Source of the DNA: Atopobiaceae bacterium | GTDB lineage: Bacteria > Actinomycetota > Coriobacteriia > Coriobacteriales > Atopobiaceae | NCBI GenBank assembly: GCA_017545665.1 | Contig: JAFWKQ010000034.1 | Span: 90,302 to 148,093, forward strand | Direction: 5' to 3' | DNA: 57,792 bases | In this document: positions 33,618 to 42,863 of the stretch, in pieces | Numbering within the stretch: the stretch's first letter is position 1 | How the letters are laid out: the number at the start of each line of letters is the position of its first letter | The notes under the pieces: generated by a model | Told to the model about the DNA's origin: nothing | The model's database searches: none | Seen by the model: only the letters and a program-made list of their open reading frames with translations | Made by a program: the position numbers and the translations under genes

Positions 33618-35177
33618 TTAGTCCCAATCGCCGTCGCCGTCGTCCCACTCGCCGTCGTCGTCCCAGCTGTCGGCGTCGCCGCCCTCGAAGGCGAGCATGG
33701 CGGCGTTCTCGCCGGCAATGCGGCCCGAGTTGAGGCAGAAGCCCATGGTGTTGCCGGGGATGCAGAAGTTGTAGGAGTCACCGTAGATGGTGCAGGCGTC
33801 GGTGCCCACGCAGTAGAGGCCGGGAACGACCTCGTAATCGTCGGTCATGGCCTCGAGCTTGTGGTTTACTAGCACGCCACCCAAGGTGCCATAGGCGCCC
33901 ATGAACTGCTTGCAGCCGTAGAAGGGCCCCTCCTCCAGAGGGATCATGTACTGGCGGTCCTTCTCGAACAGGTCGTCGAACCCGTTGGCGCACATCGCGT
34001 TGTACTCCTCGACGGCGGCCACGAAGCCGTCCACGTTGATGCCGAGCTTCTGGGCGAGCTCCTCGAGGGTATCGGCCTGGGCGATGTAGGGGTTGCCCTC
34101 GTCGTCCTTGTAGGTATCCAGGTCGGCGTTCCACTGGGCCTCAAAGCCCTCGTAAAGATCGTGCGGGTGCACGTGGCTCACGATGTCGGGACCTTGCTTC
34201 TTCCAGCGGCGAAGCATAGCAGCATCAAAGATCGCGAAGCCGACCTTGCCGGGCAGGTGGTTGATGGCATTGCCCACGAAGGTGGTGTTGAAGACCTCGT
34301 CCTCGGGCATGAAGCGCTCGCCCAGACGGTCGCACCAGTAGCAGGGCTGGCGGAAGGCGCCCTCTACGTAGAAGTGGTTCATGTTGTCGGGCAGCTGATA
34401 CATGAGCTCCATGGTGACGGGGGTGTGGCCCGCGCCCGCCTTGTGGCACATGTTAAAGCCGTCGCCGTCCATGCCGGGAATCGCGAACGAGAAGAGGTTC
34501 TTGCCCCAGTCCAGGCCAATCTTGTCGTGAATCATCTGGACGTTGTGACCAAAGCCGCCGGTGGCAACGATTGCGGCCTTGCAGGCGATCTGAATCTCCT
34601 CGCCGCTCTTGTCAACGGCCTTTACGCCGGTAATGGCGCCGTCCTCGTCCTGAATGAGGTCGGTGCCGGGAGTCTCGAGCATGAACTCCACACCGAGCTC
34701 CTGCGCCTTCTCGGTCATGCGCTTGGTCATCGTGGTGGCCGCACGCGGACCGGGCTCGGAGCCGTCCTCAGGCTGCACGACGTGCCAGGTGTACTCGCCG
34801 TCGGCGTAGGCCTTGGTGCGCTCGCCGGCGCGGAAGGCGGGACGGACGGAGTTGAATTGCACGCCCATGTCCATGAGCCACTGGATGGTGTCACCGGACT
34901 TGTCGTAATAGGCCTTAACGAGCTTGGCGTCCACCTGATAGTGGGTGTAGAACATGTGGCGACGGAAGAGCTCTCCGGGGGTAAGGGTTATGCCGCTCAT
35001 CTTTTGCACGGGAGAGCCTGCCGCGCAGGGACCCATACCCATGTTTGCGGCGCCACCGGTGTTGGACGCCTTCTCCAGGCAGATCACTTTTGCGCCGTTC
35101 TCGGCGGCGGAAATCGCGGCGGCCAAACCCGAAAGGCCTGCGGCCACTACCACTACATCGCATTCAAGCTGCTTCAT
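33618..35177 (-). CDS. FAD-binding fumarate reductase/succinate dehydrogenase-type flavoprotein
   Basis: 519 residues from the ATG at 35177 with GAGGAGGAG upstream. N-terminal FAD site VVVAAGLSGLAAAISAAENGAKV (first Gly of the usual GxGxxG replaced by Ala), LEKASNTGGAANMG, the catalytic-type RLGERFMPED, and the closing GNTMGFCLNSGRIAGENAA. There is no signal peptide or heme motif, so it is cytoplasmic or peripheral. The last 20 or so residues are a repetitive Asp/Trp/Gly tail. Such single-subunit flavoproteins are strongly expanded in Eggerthellaceae and reduce diverse enoates or xenobiotics; the substrate cannot be read here. The neighbouring FMN reductase may supply electrons. Confidence 0.85.
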   Translation of the reverse strand: MKQLECDVVVVAAGLSGLAAAISAAENGAKVICLEKASNTGGAANMGMGPCAAGSPVQKMSGITLTPGELFRRHMFYTHYQVDAKLVKAYYDKSGDTIQWLMDMGVQFNSVRPAFRAGERTKAYADGEYTWHVVQPEDGSEPGPRAATTMTKRMTEKAQELGVEFMLETPGTDLIQDEDGAITGVKAVDKSGEEIQIACKAAIVATGGFGHNVQMIHDKIGLDWGKNLFSFAIPGMDGDGFNMCHKAGAGHTPVTMELMYQLPDNMNHFYVEGAFRQPCYWCDRLGERFMPEDEVFNTTFVGNAINHLPGKVGFAIFDAAMLRRWKKQGPDIVSHVHPHDLYEGFEAQWNADLDTYKDDEGNPYIAQADTLEELAQKLGINVDGFVAAVEEYNAMCANGFDDLFEKDRQYMIPLEEGPFYGCKQFMGAYGTLGGVLVNHKLEAMTDDYEVVPGLYCVGTDACTIYGDSYNFCIPGNTMGFCLNSGRIAGENAAMLAFEGGDADSWDDDGEWDDGDGDWD

Positions 35178-35336
35178 GAAACTCCTCCTCATTACTCTTA
35201 CTACAAAAACCACTGTATATAGTATTGCCGCCACGGTCCCGCTTCGCAATGTGCGCAAGAACGAACGACGCACGCACGCAGGACGGCTTGGCTGTGCGGA
35301 TGACTAGGCATCAACGCAAGCGCGGGAGCGGCATGG

Positions 35337-35405
35337 CGCCCCAACTTATGGACAGGCCCCAAGCCAGGTTTTCGAAAACCCAAACTTGCGGCCTGCCTGA
35401 GTTAG
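35337..35405. terminator. Imperfect palindrome after the FMN-reductase gene
   Basis: Degenerate member of the CCAACTTGGGGCCTG family, a stem around TTTTCGAAAA. It lies just beyond the stop at 35415, on the downstream side of that minus-strand gene. Confidence 0.55.
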
Positions 35406-35414
35406 GTGAGGCGC

Positions 35415-36494
35415 CTACGCGCGGGTGCCGAGATCCTGGAACTTGGCAAAGCGGTCGTCGGCGTCGGGCTTCACGGGCGACAAGAACTCCTTGTATGCCT
35501 TCACGCGAGCCTTGTACTCAGGCGTCTTCTGCATCTCGGCAAGGATGCCCTCGTTCTTGCCAATGTCCTCGCCGTGGATCTGCTTGCCACCCATGGTGTC
35601 GTGGGCGCGCTCGCGGCCCTGGGAGTCGTACATGCCGGGGAAGGCGGGCTCGCCGTCCTTGTCAAGAATCACGTTGCCGTTCTCGTCGGTGAGGTCGTGC
35701 TCGGCGTACTCCACCGTAACGGCGCCGTCGTCGGTGAGGACGATCTTGCCCTGCAGGCCGCACACGCAGCAGACGGCACGGTTGGTGCCAGGATACAGGT
35801 AGAAGTCGTTGCAGTTGCAGTGCGGGCACACGCCCTTCTCGCCCTTGTACTCGGCATGCTCGGGATCCTTGGCGGCCTCGGCGAGGTTCATGCCAATCTG
35901 ATGCGCTCGCGCGACGACCTCGTCCTTCATGAGGGCCGTCTTGGACCAGGCGATCCACTCGTTGTCGATGACCTTCCAGGCGGGGGTCATGGACTGGATC
36001 TGGTGGTCGGACTGGATGTGGGTGCCCCAGTCGGAGCCGCCGATGCCAATGTAGCTCACGGGAATGCCGGTGTGGAACACGCACTCGGGCGGAATGGTGC
36101 CCTTGCCGCCGGCAGCGATGATGTCTTTGGCAATCTGCATGCCGATGAAGTTGTTGCCGGTGTCCATACGGGGCCCAAAGCGGTCCATAATGGTGTGGAA
36201 CAGGCCGGAGGCACCCGTCTCGAAAATCGGGTCCACCATAACGATGCCGTCGGAGGTAAACATCTTCCACGCGAGCCAGTCGAAGTCGTCCTTGTGGATG
36301 CACATGTTTCCGCGACCGCTCATGAGTGCCTTCACGCAGGCGATGCAACCGGTGCAGTGCTTGATGTTGAGGCTCTGCGCCTGGATGAACTCAACCTCGC
36401 ATCCGGCCTCCTGTGCGCCCTTGAGCGCCTCCTTGCAAATGGAGTCGTTGTTGCCGTTTCGCGTACCAAACGATATACCCAAGATCTTGGTCAT
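35415..36494 (-). CDS. NADPH-dependent FMN reductase/flavodoxin-fold protein with C-terminal zinc-ribbon-like domain
   Basis: 359 residues, start with AGAAGGGGG upstream. Residues 1-165 match the iron-sulfur flavoprotein/FMN-reductase fold: KILGISFGTRNGNND (phosphate loop), HCTGCIACVKALMSGRGNMC (cysteine cluster) and PIFETGASGLFHTIMDRFG. A C-terminal segment with CPHC and CCVCG pairs (about 225-255) looks like a zinc ribbon or rubredoxin-like domain. Upstream of and same strand as the flavoprotein at 33618, with a 237-bp gap; the two likely form an electron-transfer pair. Confidence 0.78.
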   Translation of the reverse strand: MTKILGISFGTRNGNNDSICKEALKGAQEAGCEVEFIQAQSLNIKHCTGCIACVKALMSGRGNMCIHKDDFDWLAWKMFTSDGIVMVDPIFETGASGLFHTIMDRFGPRMDTGNNFIGMQIAKDIIAAGGKGTIPPECVFHTGIPVSYIGIGGSDWGTHIQSDHQIQSMTPAWKVIDNEWIAWSKTALMKDEVVARAHQIGMNLAEAAKDPEHAEYKGEKGVCPHCNCNDFYLYPGTNRAVCCVCGLQGKIVLTDDGAVTVEYAEHDLTDENGNVILDKDGEPAFPGMYDSQGRERAHDTMGGKQIHGEDIGKNEGILAEMQKTPEYKARVKAYKEFLSPVKPDADDRFAKFQDLGTRA

Positions 36495-36662
36495 TGAAGA
36501 CCCCCTTCTGCCCCGCGGGGCGCACTCTCCCTACCTAAACGTACCCTATAAGCATAGATTGAGAAGGGCTGTGCAATAGCACAGAAGTGTCCGAGGTTGA
36601 CAAAAGAGAGTTATTCATTTGTCCAGCCTGGTGGCTCTTTCGGTGTGTCGCTCGTTCCAGCA

Positions 36663-36679
36663 GGGCGCACCTTGCGCCC
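36663..36679 (-). terminator. Short GC hairpin after the PucR-type regulator
   Basis: GGGCGCA-CCT-TGCGCCC immediately beyond the stop at 36694. There is no T run on the minus strand, so its role as terminator is uncertain. Confidence 0.35.
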
Positions 36680-36693
36680 CGTCCGCGCGCCAC

Positions 36694-38295
36694 TTACGCG
36701 TAATTGCTCAAATCCACGTAAAAGCGATCGCCCAACCCCTCCAGAACGCGTGCGGTAAAGGCCAGGGCCAGCCGGTCGTCACCGTCCTTGAGGTCCAGAT
36801 AGAAGAGCTCGCGCACCTTGTTTACCCTGTAGAAGTACGTGTTGCGGTGCACGTTGAGCGCGTCCGCCGCCTCAGCGGGGCTTCCCGGCCTGCTCACCGA
36901 CATGATGGCGGTGTCGAAGTACTGCGTTCCATGCTCTTGGTCGTAAAGCACCATGGCCACCACGCGCTTGTCAATGAGGGCTTCCATCTGGTCGAACGAC
37001 TTCGCGGAGCACGCCATAACCTTGAAGCGCTCCTCCCAGAACAAGCGGATTCGCCCTTCGTGCTCATCCCCCACCGCGTCCAAGAGCTCGATTCCCTGGC
37101 CAAAGCGCCCTGCAGCCATACCAAGCTCCGCAAACGGCTCGCTCGCATACGCGTACATGTCGTTGTTCTGTAGGACAGAGCGCAGCCTCCGGTTGAGCAA
37201 CAGCGCCCTGCGCGCGCGATCGTAGTCGTCATAGCCCGCCACGCCGCTCTTGCCTATGGGCGCCAGAACGGCAAGCACGTTGCCCTCAACCGTCCACAGG
37301 CACTTGCGCAACGTATCGGCCACCATGCGACCGGCCCGTGTGTAATAGTCGGCGCCGGCGTCGCGTTGCCCCACCACGGCGAGCATCACGTAGGTCTCGT
37401 CCAAGGGCAGATGCGTGAGCGCAAGCTGCGAGCGCATGGTTTCCTCGTTTACGAAGCTCCCGTTAATGAGGTCGCGCAGGACGGACGAGCCCGCACCCAC
37501 CCGATCGCCCGCTAGACCCAGACGCTCTATCATGACACCCACCAAGGAACCGGCATAGTCTATGAGCTCAAGGTCCACGGGCGTTATGGGGCGCTCGTTC
37601 TCCAAAACGTCAAAGCGGCCCACCTCCATGTGATGCACATACACGATCGAGTGCGCCCAGCGCTCGCCAAAGCGCGCGTTTTTGGCAAGGACGGCATGGC
37701 GCTGCAGGCGCACGTCGCGAATCACGCCGTCCTCCTCCAAACCGGCGTTCACGCTGTCCGACACGTATCCACACTCGATGACCTCGTTCACGTCGGCGCG
37801 ATTCTTGGGTATCTGACCGGCGCTTGCCAGGAGCCTATGGTCCGAATTCGTAACCAGAATGGGGTTGCCGATTATGGGAAGCGCCTTTTCCACGAACTGT
37901 CGCACATCGTAGCTGTGCAAAAAGGCAGCGTGCAGCTTTACGCGCTGCAGCGACAAGAGCGCACCGACGTTTGGCAGATCGTCGAAGGCCTTCTTGAACT
38001 CCTCGAAGGACAGGTTGCTCGTTACGAAGACGCACTCCTTCGTGTTGGCACCCACCTGCACCTCGCCTAGATCTTGTTCCGAGGGCACATACACCATCCA
38101 CACGCCGTGGGCAACGTCCGTGGGCGCGCCGGCATCCGCCATGTCGTAGCGCTCGAGCAGCAGGCGCGCGTCCGCGCATTCGGTTGACTCGGGCACAGGC
38201 CCGCGTTGCACAATAACGTCACGGTCCAAGAGTGCCTCGTCAACAGCCACAAACGAGGTGCAACCCAACACGTCCACTATGGTTCTTAGCCGCAT
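36694..38295 (-). CDS. PucR-family transcriptional regulator
   Basis: 533 residues from the ATG at 38295 (AGAAGGG upstream). The N-terminal half is a variable sensor region (LRTIVDVLGCTSFV). The C-terminal region has the GGDEF-like fold remnant and the PucR helix-turn-helix: PAEAADALNVHRNTYFYRVNKVRELFYLDLKDGDDRLAL, the standard HTH_30 signature. It is divergent from the first butyrate kinase gene across 158 bp and is the likely regulator of that gene and/or of the flavoprotein region on its own strand. Inducer unknown. Confidence 0.82.
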   Translation of the reverse strand: MRLRTIVDVLGCTSFVAVDEALLDRDVIVQRGPVPESTECADARLLLERYDMADAGAPTDVAHGVWMVYVPSEQDLGEVQVGANTKECVFVTSNLSFEEFKKAFDDLPNVGALLSLQRVKLHAAFLHSYDVRQFVEKALPIIGNPILVTNSDHRLLASAGQIPKNRADVNEVIECGYVSDSVNAGLEEDGVIRDVRLQRHAVLAKNARFGERWAHSIVYVHHMEVGRFDVLENERPITPVDLELIDYAGSLVGVMIERLGLAGDRVGAGSSVLRDLINGSFVNEETMRSQLALTHLPLDETYVMLAVVGQRDAGADYYTRAGRMVADTLRKCLWTVEGNVLAVLAPIGKSGVAGYDDYDRARRALLLNRRLRSVLQNNDMYAYASEPFAELGMAAGRFGQGIELLDAVGDEHEGRIRLFWEERFKVMACSAKSFDQMEALIDKRVVAMVLYDQEHGTQYFDTAIMSVSRPGSPAEAADALNVHRNTYFYRVNKVRELFYLDLKDGDDRLALAFTARVLEGLGDRFYVDLSNYA

Positions 38296-38453
38296 GTTAC
38301 GCCCTTCTCTCCCACTGTACGTTTGCACAAACATATTACCTCGTATAAGAGCGAGGTTTGAAGGCATAGCCATGTGATTCGCAAGCAATTATAACTATTC
38401 TTTATGTTGTTGATGACGTGCCGCCCGAATGAGCGCGGCAGAAAGGATATGCC

Positions 38454-39590
38454 ATGTTATATCGCATTCTTACGCTCTCCCCTGGCTCCACCTCCACTAA
38501 GGTCGCCGTGTTCGAGACGGACGGCTCGGGCGAGCCAACCGTCGTGCTCAAGGCAAACGTTCGCCACGACCCCACCGAGCTTGCGGCCTTCGACCAGGCC
38601 GCGGACCAGCTTGAGTACAGGATCCAAACGATCGAACGCGAGCTCGACGCGGCGGGCGTAGCGCTTTCGAGCATCGACGCGTTCTCGGGCTATTGCGGTG
38701 GCATGGGTGCCACCGAGGGCGGCATCTTTGCCATAGACAACACCGTGTGCGAGCACGTGCTCAACTGCGGCATGAACCATCCCGCCATCCTGGGCGCGCC
38801 CATCCTGCACGCCTTTGCCCAACAGGTCGGTAAGCCCGCCTATGCCGTCAACCAGCCCGACACCGACGAGCTGGCCGACGTGGCGCGCATTACGGGATAC
38901 CCTGGCGTGTACCGCAAGAGCCACGTGCACTGCCTCAACCAAAAGGAGGTCGCGATTCGCTTTGCCGCGGAACTGGGCATCTCCTACGAGGAGGGCAACT
39001 TCGTGGTGGCGCACGTGGGCGGCGGGCTCTCCGTTGCCGCGCACAGGCAGGGGCGCATGGTGGACGCAAACGACGTGCTCGAGGGCTCGGGTCCCTTTGC
39101 GCCCAACCGCTCGGGCGACGTGCCGCTGAGGCCCGTGGTGGGGCTTTGCTACGACGGCGCGGTTAAGGCCGACGTGATGAACGTCATCGGCAAGACCGGC
39201 GGGCTCAAGGGCCTCGTGGGCACCGACGACACCATGGAAATCGAGCGCCGCATTGCCGCTGGCGACGAGTGGGCACACCTTTGCCTGGATGCCATGGCCT
39301 ATCAAACGGGCAAGGCCATTGGCGCCTTTGCGGCCGTGCTTGGAGGGCGCATAGACGGAATCGTGCTTACGGGCGGCGTCTCCAACGACGAGTACTTTGT
39401 GGACTACATCCGCAAGATGGTGGGCTGGATCGCGCCGATTCGCGCCTATGGCGGAGACTTCGAGATGGAGGCCCTCGCAGCCGGCGCCGTTCGCGCCCTT
39501 ACGGGTGCCGAGCAGGTAATGACCTATACCGGCAAGCCCACGTGGACCGGGTTCGACCTGCCCGGCGCGCCCGCCGACATTGAGGGCTAG
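38454..39590 (+). CDS. buk: Butyrate kinase (copy 1)
   Basis: 378 residues, start with AAAGGA upstream. Acetokinase-superfamily motifs: LTLSPGSTSTKVAVFE at the start (phosphate 1 loop), FVVAHVGGGLSVAAHRQGRMVDANDV (phosphate 2/adenosine region) and GIVLTGGVSNDEYF near the end. Length fits butyrate kinase. It converts acyl phosphate plus ADP to acid plus ATP. There is no phosphate acyltransferase beside this copy; the MFS transporter follows after a terminator. Substrate chain length cannot be told from sequence. Confidence 0.88.
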   Translation: MLYRILTLSPGSTSTKVAVFETDGSGEPTVVLKANVRHDPTELAAFDQAADQLEYRIQTIERELDAAGVALSSIDAFSGYCGGMGATEGGIFAIDNTVCEHVLNCGMNHPAILGAPILHAFAQQVGKPAYAVNQPDTDELADVARITGYPGVYRKSHVHCLNQKEVAIRFAAELGISYEEGNFVVAHVGGGLSVAAHRQGRMVDANDVLEGSGPFAPNRSGDVPLRPVVGLCYDGAVKADVMNVIGKTGGLKGLVGTDDTMEIERRIAAGDEWAHLCLDAMAYQTGKAIGAFAAVLGGRIDGIVLTGGVSNDEYFVDYIRKMVGWIAPIRAYGGDFEMEALAAGAVRALTGAEQVMTYTGKPTWTGFDLPGAPADIEG

Positions 39591-39613
39591 AAGCCACCGT
39601 TTAGAATGCGTAT

Positions 39614-39648
39614 CCAAACTTGGGGCCTGTCCCCAGGTTTGGGCTTTT
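39614..39648 (+). terminator. Intrinsic terminator after buk copy 1
   Basis: Stem CCAAACTTGGGG, loop CCTGT, stem CCCCAGGTTTGG, then GCTTTT. The stem has 12 paired bases with one mismatch. Member of the CTTGGGGCCTG family. Confidence 0.85.
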
Positions 39649-39683
39649 CCATCCCATAAGCCTGACCCCAAGAAAGGACGCTC

Positions 39684-40937
39684 ATGAATAAAGGCAAGTT
39701 CCACTACGCCTACCTCATCGTGGCATCGTGCATCGTCATCATGTGCCTGCCCTGCGCGTTGGCACTCTCGTGTGCGGGAATCTTCTTCACGCCCGTAAGC
39801 ACGTTCTTTGGCGTGCCGCGCGCCTCGTTTACGCTGTACTTCTCGATTCTTAACATATCCATGATGATCTCGCTGCCCATTGCGGGAAACCACCTGAGCA
39901 GGATGGATGCACGCAAGGTCCTAAGCGGCGGAACCATCCTTACGGGCGCGGGGCTCATTGGCATGAGCTTTGGCAACTCCATGCCCTGGTTTTACGTAAT
40001 GGGAGCCATTATGGGCTTTGGCATCGCACCTCTTATATACCTTTCGGTACCCACCCTCATCAACAACTGGTGCGTCAAGCGCGTGGGCTTCTTCGTGGGC
40101 CTCTGCATGGCGTTTACCGGAATCGGCGGTGTGATATTCAACCCCATAGGCACGGCCATAATACAGGGCGGGCCGGAAGGATGGCGCACCGCCTATTTGG
40201 CGTTTGGCATAATCACCCTCGTGGGCACGCTGCCGTTTACCCTGTTTGTGGTTCGCACCAAGCCCGAAGACAAGGGCTTGCTGCCCTTTGGTGCCGAAGA
40301 AGCACAGGTCGAGGAAACGAATGACGAGGCCGCGCAGGAGGGCGTGCCCGCATCCGTTGCCATGAAGACGCCTGCGTTCATTGCCATCGTTATCTTCTGC
40401 GGCATCATTACCCTCAATCAGACCATCTACCAGTTCCTTGCCAGCTACGCAACCTCGTTCGAGGCAACGCTTCCGCAAATCGCCGCGGCGAGCGGCGTGG
40501 TTGCAAGCGCCGCGATGGCCGGACAGGCCATCGGCAAGGTGGTACTGGGAATCGTTAACGACCGTTCCGTAAAGCTGGGAATCGTGTTTGGCATTGCCTG
40601 CGGCGTCGTTGGCGTGCTGCTTATGTGGTTCATTCCCAATCCCCTACCGCTGCTGCTGGCCGGCGCGTTCCTGTTTGGCGTCGTGTACGCCATGACCACC
40701 GTGCAGACCCCGTTGCTCGTGCGCTCCGTCTTCGGCTCTGCCGACTACACCAATATTTACGCGCGCGTTTCCATGGTGGGTTCGCTCATGAGCGCCGTCG
40801 CCGCGGTGTTCTGGAGCTTTGTCATAGACTCGCCTGGCGGGTTCCCGCTCATGTTCATCCTTGGCCTTGTTTGCATGGCCATATGCTTTGTGACCTCGTT
40901 TTTCGCCCTGGGGCAAAAGGACAAGATTCGAGCCTAG
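39684..40937 (+). CDS. MFS transporter (oxalate/formate-antiporter-like)
   Basis: 417 residues, start with AAAGGA upstream. Twelve hydrophobic segments are expected; clear ones begin at YLIVASCIVIMCLPCALAL, and the loop after helix 2 carries NHLSRMDARKV. A central cytoplasmic loop is rich in Glu (EEAQVEETNDEAAQE). The pattern fits OFA-type carboxylate transporters. Located between butyrate kinase and a metallo-hydrolase, it probably imports an organic acid used by the neighbouring enzymes. The stop overlaps the convergent gene by 4 bp. Confidence 0.82.
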   Translation: MNKGKFHYAYLIVASCIVIMCLPCALALSCAGIFFTPVSTFFGVPRASFTLYFSILNISMMISLPIAGNHLSRMDARKVLSGGTILTGAGLIGMSFGNSMPWFYVMGAIMGFGIAPLIYLSVPTLINNWCVKRVGFFVGLCMAFTGIGGVIFNPIGTAIIQGGPEGWRTAYLAFGIITLVGTLPFTLFVVRTKPEDKGLLPFGAEEAQVEETNDEAAQEGVPASVAMKTPAFIAIVIFCGIITLNQTIYQFLASYATSFEATLPQIAAASGVVASAAMAGQAIGKVVLGIVNDRSVKLGIVFGIACGVVGVLLMWFIPNPLPLLLAGAFLFGVVYAMTTVQTPLLVRSVFGSADYTNIYARVSMVGSLMSAVAAVFWSFVIDSPGGFPLMFILGLVCMAICFVTSFFALGQKDKIRA

Positions 40938-41794
40938 GCCCTGCTCCGCCGACGCCGACGCCGGCGACCTCGCGGCTCCCTGGGCACGTACGGCCCAATG
41001 AGCGCGCGAAAATCCGGCGAGTCCACGTCGTCGGTGTCGCACGGAGCAAAGTGAAGCGTCCCCACGAACTCGGGCAACACCGCATGCATCCACGGCATGC
41101 CCCTGTCGGTGAGGGCAAACTCCGCGCAGGCGTCAAAGCCGGGGAGGTCGTCCTGCGTAAACGCCACGCTGTGGTGACCGGTATAGAAGCGGTCGAACGG
41201 CAGCGTCTGCATCTTGGCGAGCGTTTGTCTGTACGTCGGGATGCCCAGGCTGCGCTCGAAGAACAGGCACATGATGGGCGTCACCGCGTCGCCACTAAGA
41301 AGCACGCGCCTCTCGCGGACCAAATAGCCCATCGACCCGGGCGTGTGACCTGGTAGCGCGACGGCCTCCACCGTTAGGCCGCCGAGGTAGAAGACGTCGC
41401 CATCCCTCACGTGCGCGATGCGGGGTGCGGACCCGTCGTACGGACCAAATGCGATGTTGGGATCGAACTGCCCGCGTTCGACGAGCGTCTTATGCGCCTT
41501 GGTGGCCAAGCCCGTCTCGTACTCCTCTTGACCGTCGTCGTCGGACGAGATCCTCACCTCTTCGAAGAAGTACGTTCCGCCCACGTGGTCGTAGTGGGAG
41601 TGGGTGAGCAGCACGGTTACGGGAAGCTGTGTGAGCTCGCGCACCGTCTGGGCGATGTTGCCGTAGCCGGCACAGGTGTCCACGAGCACGGCCGCTGACT
41701 CCCCCACCAGCAGGTAGGCGCGATCGTCCAGCACGTCGGTGATCTGCCAGATGCTCGGCTCGATTTGCGTGGTGACAAAAACCTGCTGACTCAT
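40934..41794 (-). CDS. Metallo-beta-lactamase-fold hydrolase
   Basis: 286 residues from the ATG at 41794, with GGAG 8 bases upstream (ATG at 41806 is the alternative). Metal ligands: THSHYDHVGG (HxHxDH), PGHTPGSMGY, LLSGDAV and a later YTGHHS. The C-terminus is a run of arginines. The family covers glyoxalase II, thioesterases and lactonases; here it could hydrolyse an acyl thioester or lactone, but nothing in the sequence fixes the substrate. Confidence 0.85.
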   Translation of the reverse strand: MSQQVFVTTQIEPSIWQITDVLDDRAYLLVGESAAVLVDTCAGYGNIAQTVRELTQLPVTVLLTHSHYDHVGGTYFFEEVRISSDDDGQEEYETGLATKAHKTLVERGQFDPNIAFGPYDGSAPRIAHVRDGDVFYLGGLTVEAVALPGHTPGSMGYLVRERRVLLSGDAVTPIMCLFFERSLGIPTYRQTLAKMQTLPFDRFYTGHHSVAFTQDDLPGFDACAEFALTDRGMPWMHAVLPEFVGTLHFAPCDTDDVDSPDFRALIGPYVPREPRGRRRRRRRSRA

Positions 41795-41900
41795 GGCTTT
41801 CTCCATACTGCCGGTTGCCGTGGAAGGTGCGTTCGCGTTTCGAATGCCTAGGGTAGCAGTTTCTCGTCTCTTTTGTTTTGTCACTTTTGTTGCGGAAGCG

Positions 41901-42215
41901 TTTGTTGGGATCGCGAACGGTGCGGGGGCGCTTGCTGGGATCGGCCACAGTGTGGCCTAATCGAGCAAATGCGCGTGAGGGTTTGCTCGATTCGCGAACG
42001 GTGCGGGGGCGCTTGCTGGGATCGGCCACAGTGTGGCGCTTCCCAGCAAATGCGTCCGCATTGTTCGCGATCCCGGCAAACGCGCCGGGCCACTTGCTGG
42101 GATTAGCCACAGTGTGGCCCATTCCAGCAAATCCCACCGTCGCGCCCCGCACCGTTCGCGATTCCAGCAAATCCCACCGTCGCGCATCGCGCCGTTCGCA
42201 ATCCCAGCAAATCCG
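41901..42215. repeat. Array of interlocked direct and inverted repeats (CCACAGTGTGG hairpins)
   Basis: The 525-bp gap 41795-42319 holds no supported gene. Within it the palindrome CCACAGTGTGG occurs three times (about 41944, 42024, 42106), each flanked by TTGCTGGGAT on the left and in at least one case by ATTCCAGCAA on the right, making a hairpin of about 38 bp. Between them a CGCGAACGGTGCGGGG segment recurs directly (41914, 41993) and inverted (about 42147, 42190). The first two units repeat with a period near 81 bp. Confidence 0.85.
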
Positions 42216-42319
42216 CCTCGCATGAAAGCACCCCAAGGGAACCAGCGCATCCAACAGTCGCGCAGTTCCCTTGGGGCGAATCACTTTGAGGCGAACCCTC
42301 AAGCCCTTATCGGCAGCTC

Positions 42320-42826
42320 TTACATCTCGGGCGCGGGGTCGTTGCAAACGTTGCGCGCGATCTTCTCGGCTATGGGTGCCCAAACGAACGCCACGATGAA
42401 TCCCACCAGATAGCAGGGAAGGAAGCTTCCCAAAATGCCTGGCAGGAGGGCCTGGATGGGAGCGCCGTTGAGCACGCAGGCATTTACGTATGTAAGGATA
42501 AACGAGTTGAAGATAACGTATACGAGGTTGATGACAGCCGTCATAACAAGGCCGAACTTCAAGCCATCGCGCGGGGTGAGGCCAAGCTTGCCCGCCAAGG
42601 CCATACCCCACTTGGGCGCAGGGATGAACATGCCCACGAAGAAGGAGATGACGTACGACATAAGAATGTTCATGCCAACCGACTTAAGGTATACGCCCAT
42701 AAACGCCTCGGGCGGAATGGGTTGGCCCATAAGGCCCAAATAGCTTGCCACAAGCGAAAGGCAGATGGCCATGGGTATGTTCATAATCAAAACGTTGACG
42801 AGTTTCGTCTTTGGCTGCATGGGCAT
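42320..42826 (-). CDS. Small integral membrane protein of unknown function
   Basis: 168 residues from the ATG at 42826 (AAAGGA upstream). About four hydrophobic segments: LIMNIPMAICLSLVASYLG, NILMSYVISFFVGMF, LVMTAVINLVYVIFNSFIL and GILGSFLPCYLVGFIVAFVW. No motif I recognise. It follows the DUF1097-like membrane gene by 37 bp on the same strand and is probably co-transcribed with it and with the Pta/butyrate-kinase pair upstream. Confidence 0.7.
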   Translation of the reverse strand: MPMQPKTKLVNVLIMNIPMAICLSLVASYLGLMGQPIPPEAFMGVYLKSVGMNILMSYVISFFVGMFIPAPKWGMALAGKLGLTPRDGLKFGLVMTAVINLVYVIFNSFILTYVNACVLNGAPIQALLPGILGSFLPCYLVGFIVAFVWAPIAEKIARNVCNDPAPEM

Positions 42827-42863
42827 AACAAATATCCTTTCCTTCACAACCGCACGTGGCGGT

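Noticed and set aside
34161..36497. Long + strand frames (34161-35222, 35406-36497) opposite the flavoprotein and FMN reductase
   Set aside because: Both are shadows of strongly motif-supported minus-strand genes.
41881..42225. Arg/Cys/Ser-rich open frames across the hairpin array
   Set aside because: Their repeats simply translate the DNA repeat in several frames on both strands, with no start signals.
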